7,040 bases of DNA from Opitutia bacterium (GTDB lineage: Bacteria; Verrucomicrobiota; Verrucomicrobiia; Opitutales; Seribacteraceae), in assembly GCA_018646565.1 (NCBI GenBank), contig JABGUO010000228.1:1-7040 (forward strand). Direction: 5' to 3'. Both the position numbers and the translations under genes were made by a program. Of this stretch, positions 6,883 through 7,040 are shown piece by piece; positions within the stretch are counted from its first letter, which is position 1, and each line of letters starts with the position of its first letter. Under the pieces are notes generated by a model. The model was not told the DNA's origin and did not search any database. It saw only the letters and a list, made by a program, of their open reading frames with translations.

Positions 6883-7040
6883 ATGAAGAATTTATTACCC
6901 ATCTTTTTTTTGATCTCTCTCCTAAAGAGTTTTCTTATTGGCAAGCCACATATCCTTTTCATTGCGATTGATGATTTGAGACCGGAGCTTGGATGTTATG
7001 GTTCTCCGATTGCCAAGTCGCCCAACTTGGACAAGTTAGC
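6883..7040 (+). CDS. Exported type I sulfatase, N-terminal fragment
   Basis: Only the first 52 codons and two bases of the next lie in the window. The ATG at 6883 gives a signal peptide-like start ([14 protein letters not shown], roughly residues 1-20). It leads directly into the first strand of a formylglycine-dependent sulfatase: [18 protein letters not shown] (23-40), followed by SPNLDKLA (46 on). D30 and D31 match the Asp pair that binds calcium in the active site. The [11 protein letters not shown] wording is typical of iduronate-2-sulfatase-like bacterial enzymes (S1 type). The catalytic C/S-x-P-x-R motif, which becomes formylglycine, lies beyond the right edge, so activity and subfamily cannot be checked here. 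The likely role is periplasmic or outer-surface desulfation of a sulfated glycan. The gene is probably expressed separately from the upstream genes, given the 224-base gap and the inverted repeat at its start. Confidence 0.92.
   Translation, partial: MKNLLPIFFLISLLKSFLIGKPHILFIAIDDLRPELGCYGSPIAKSPNLDKL

Overview
The window looks like part of an accessory, glycan-related region of a bacterium in the Planctomycetota-Verrucomicrobiota group. I favour a marine or aquatic verrucomicrobium, or possibly a low-G+C planctomycete. The reasons are the DUF1553 (PSD1) and DUF1501 gene pair, which is a hallmark of that superphylum, a type I sulfatase, an exported beta-1,3-glucanase, and moderate base composition (mid-40s % G+C by eye). 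Genus and species cannot be told from this sequence. All five genes lie on the + strand and the window is densely coding. Both edges cut a gene.

Layout. Positions 1-1698 hold the C-terminal 565 codons of a DUF1553 protein that carries discoidin-like (F5/8 type C) modules ahead of the DUF1553 core. Twelve bases later, with a Shine-Dalgarno sequence overlapping the previous stop codon, comes a DUF1501 protein with a twin-arginine signal (1711-3219). After 34 bases comes a secreted GH81 endo-beta-1,3-glucanase (3254-5977). All its recognisable catalytic motifs are intact, and a module of the type found in GH32 levanase/inulinase-like proteins is inserted into its N-terminal domain. After 69 bases comes a small exported histidine phosphatase-superfamily protein (6047-6658). 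A 224-base AT-rich gap follows, and then the first 52 codons of an exported sulfatase (6883-7040, running off the right edge).

How the genes may work together. The DUF1553/DUF1501 pair is clearly one transcription unit. Its biochemical role is unknown, although such pairs often sit beside sulfatases and glycoside hydrolases in this group. The GH81 enzyme would cut laminarin-type or callose-type beta-1,3-glucan outside the cytoplasm, and the sulfatase would desulfate a different, sulfated glycan. The window therefore resembles a patchwork of extracytoplasmic algal-polysaccharide functions more than a single-substrate pathway. I saw no tRNA, rRNA, CRISPR array, transposase or integrase. The most unusual things here are the nested module inside GH81, the discoidin modules in the DUF1553 protein, and a 7-bp inverted repeat that overlaps the putative ribosome binding region of the sulfatase.
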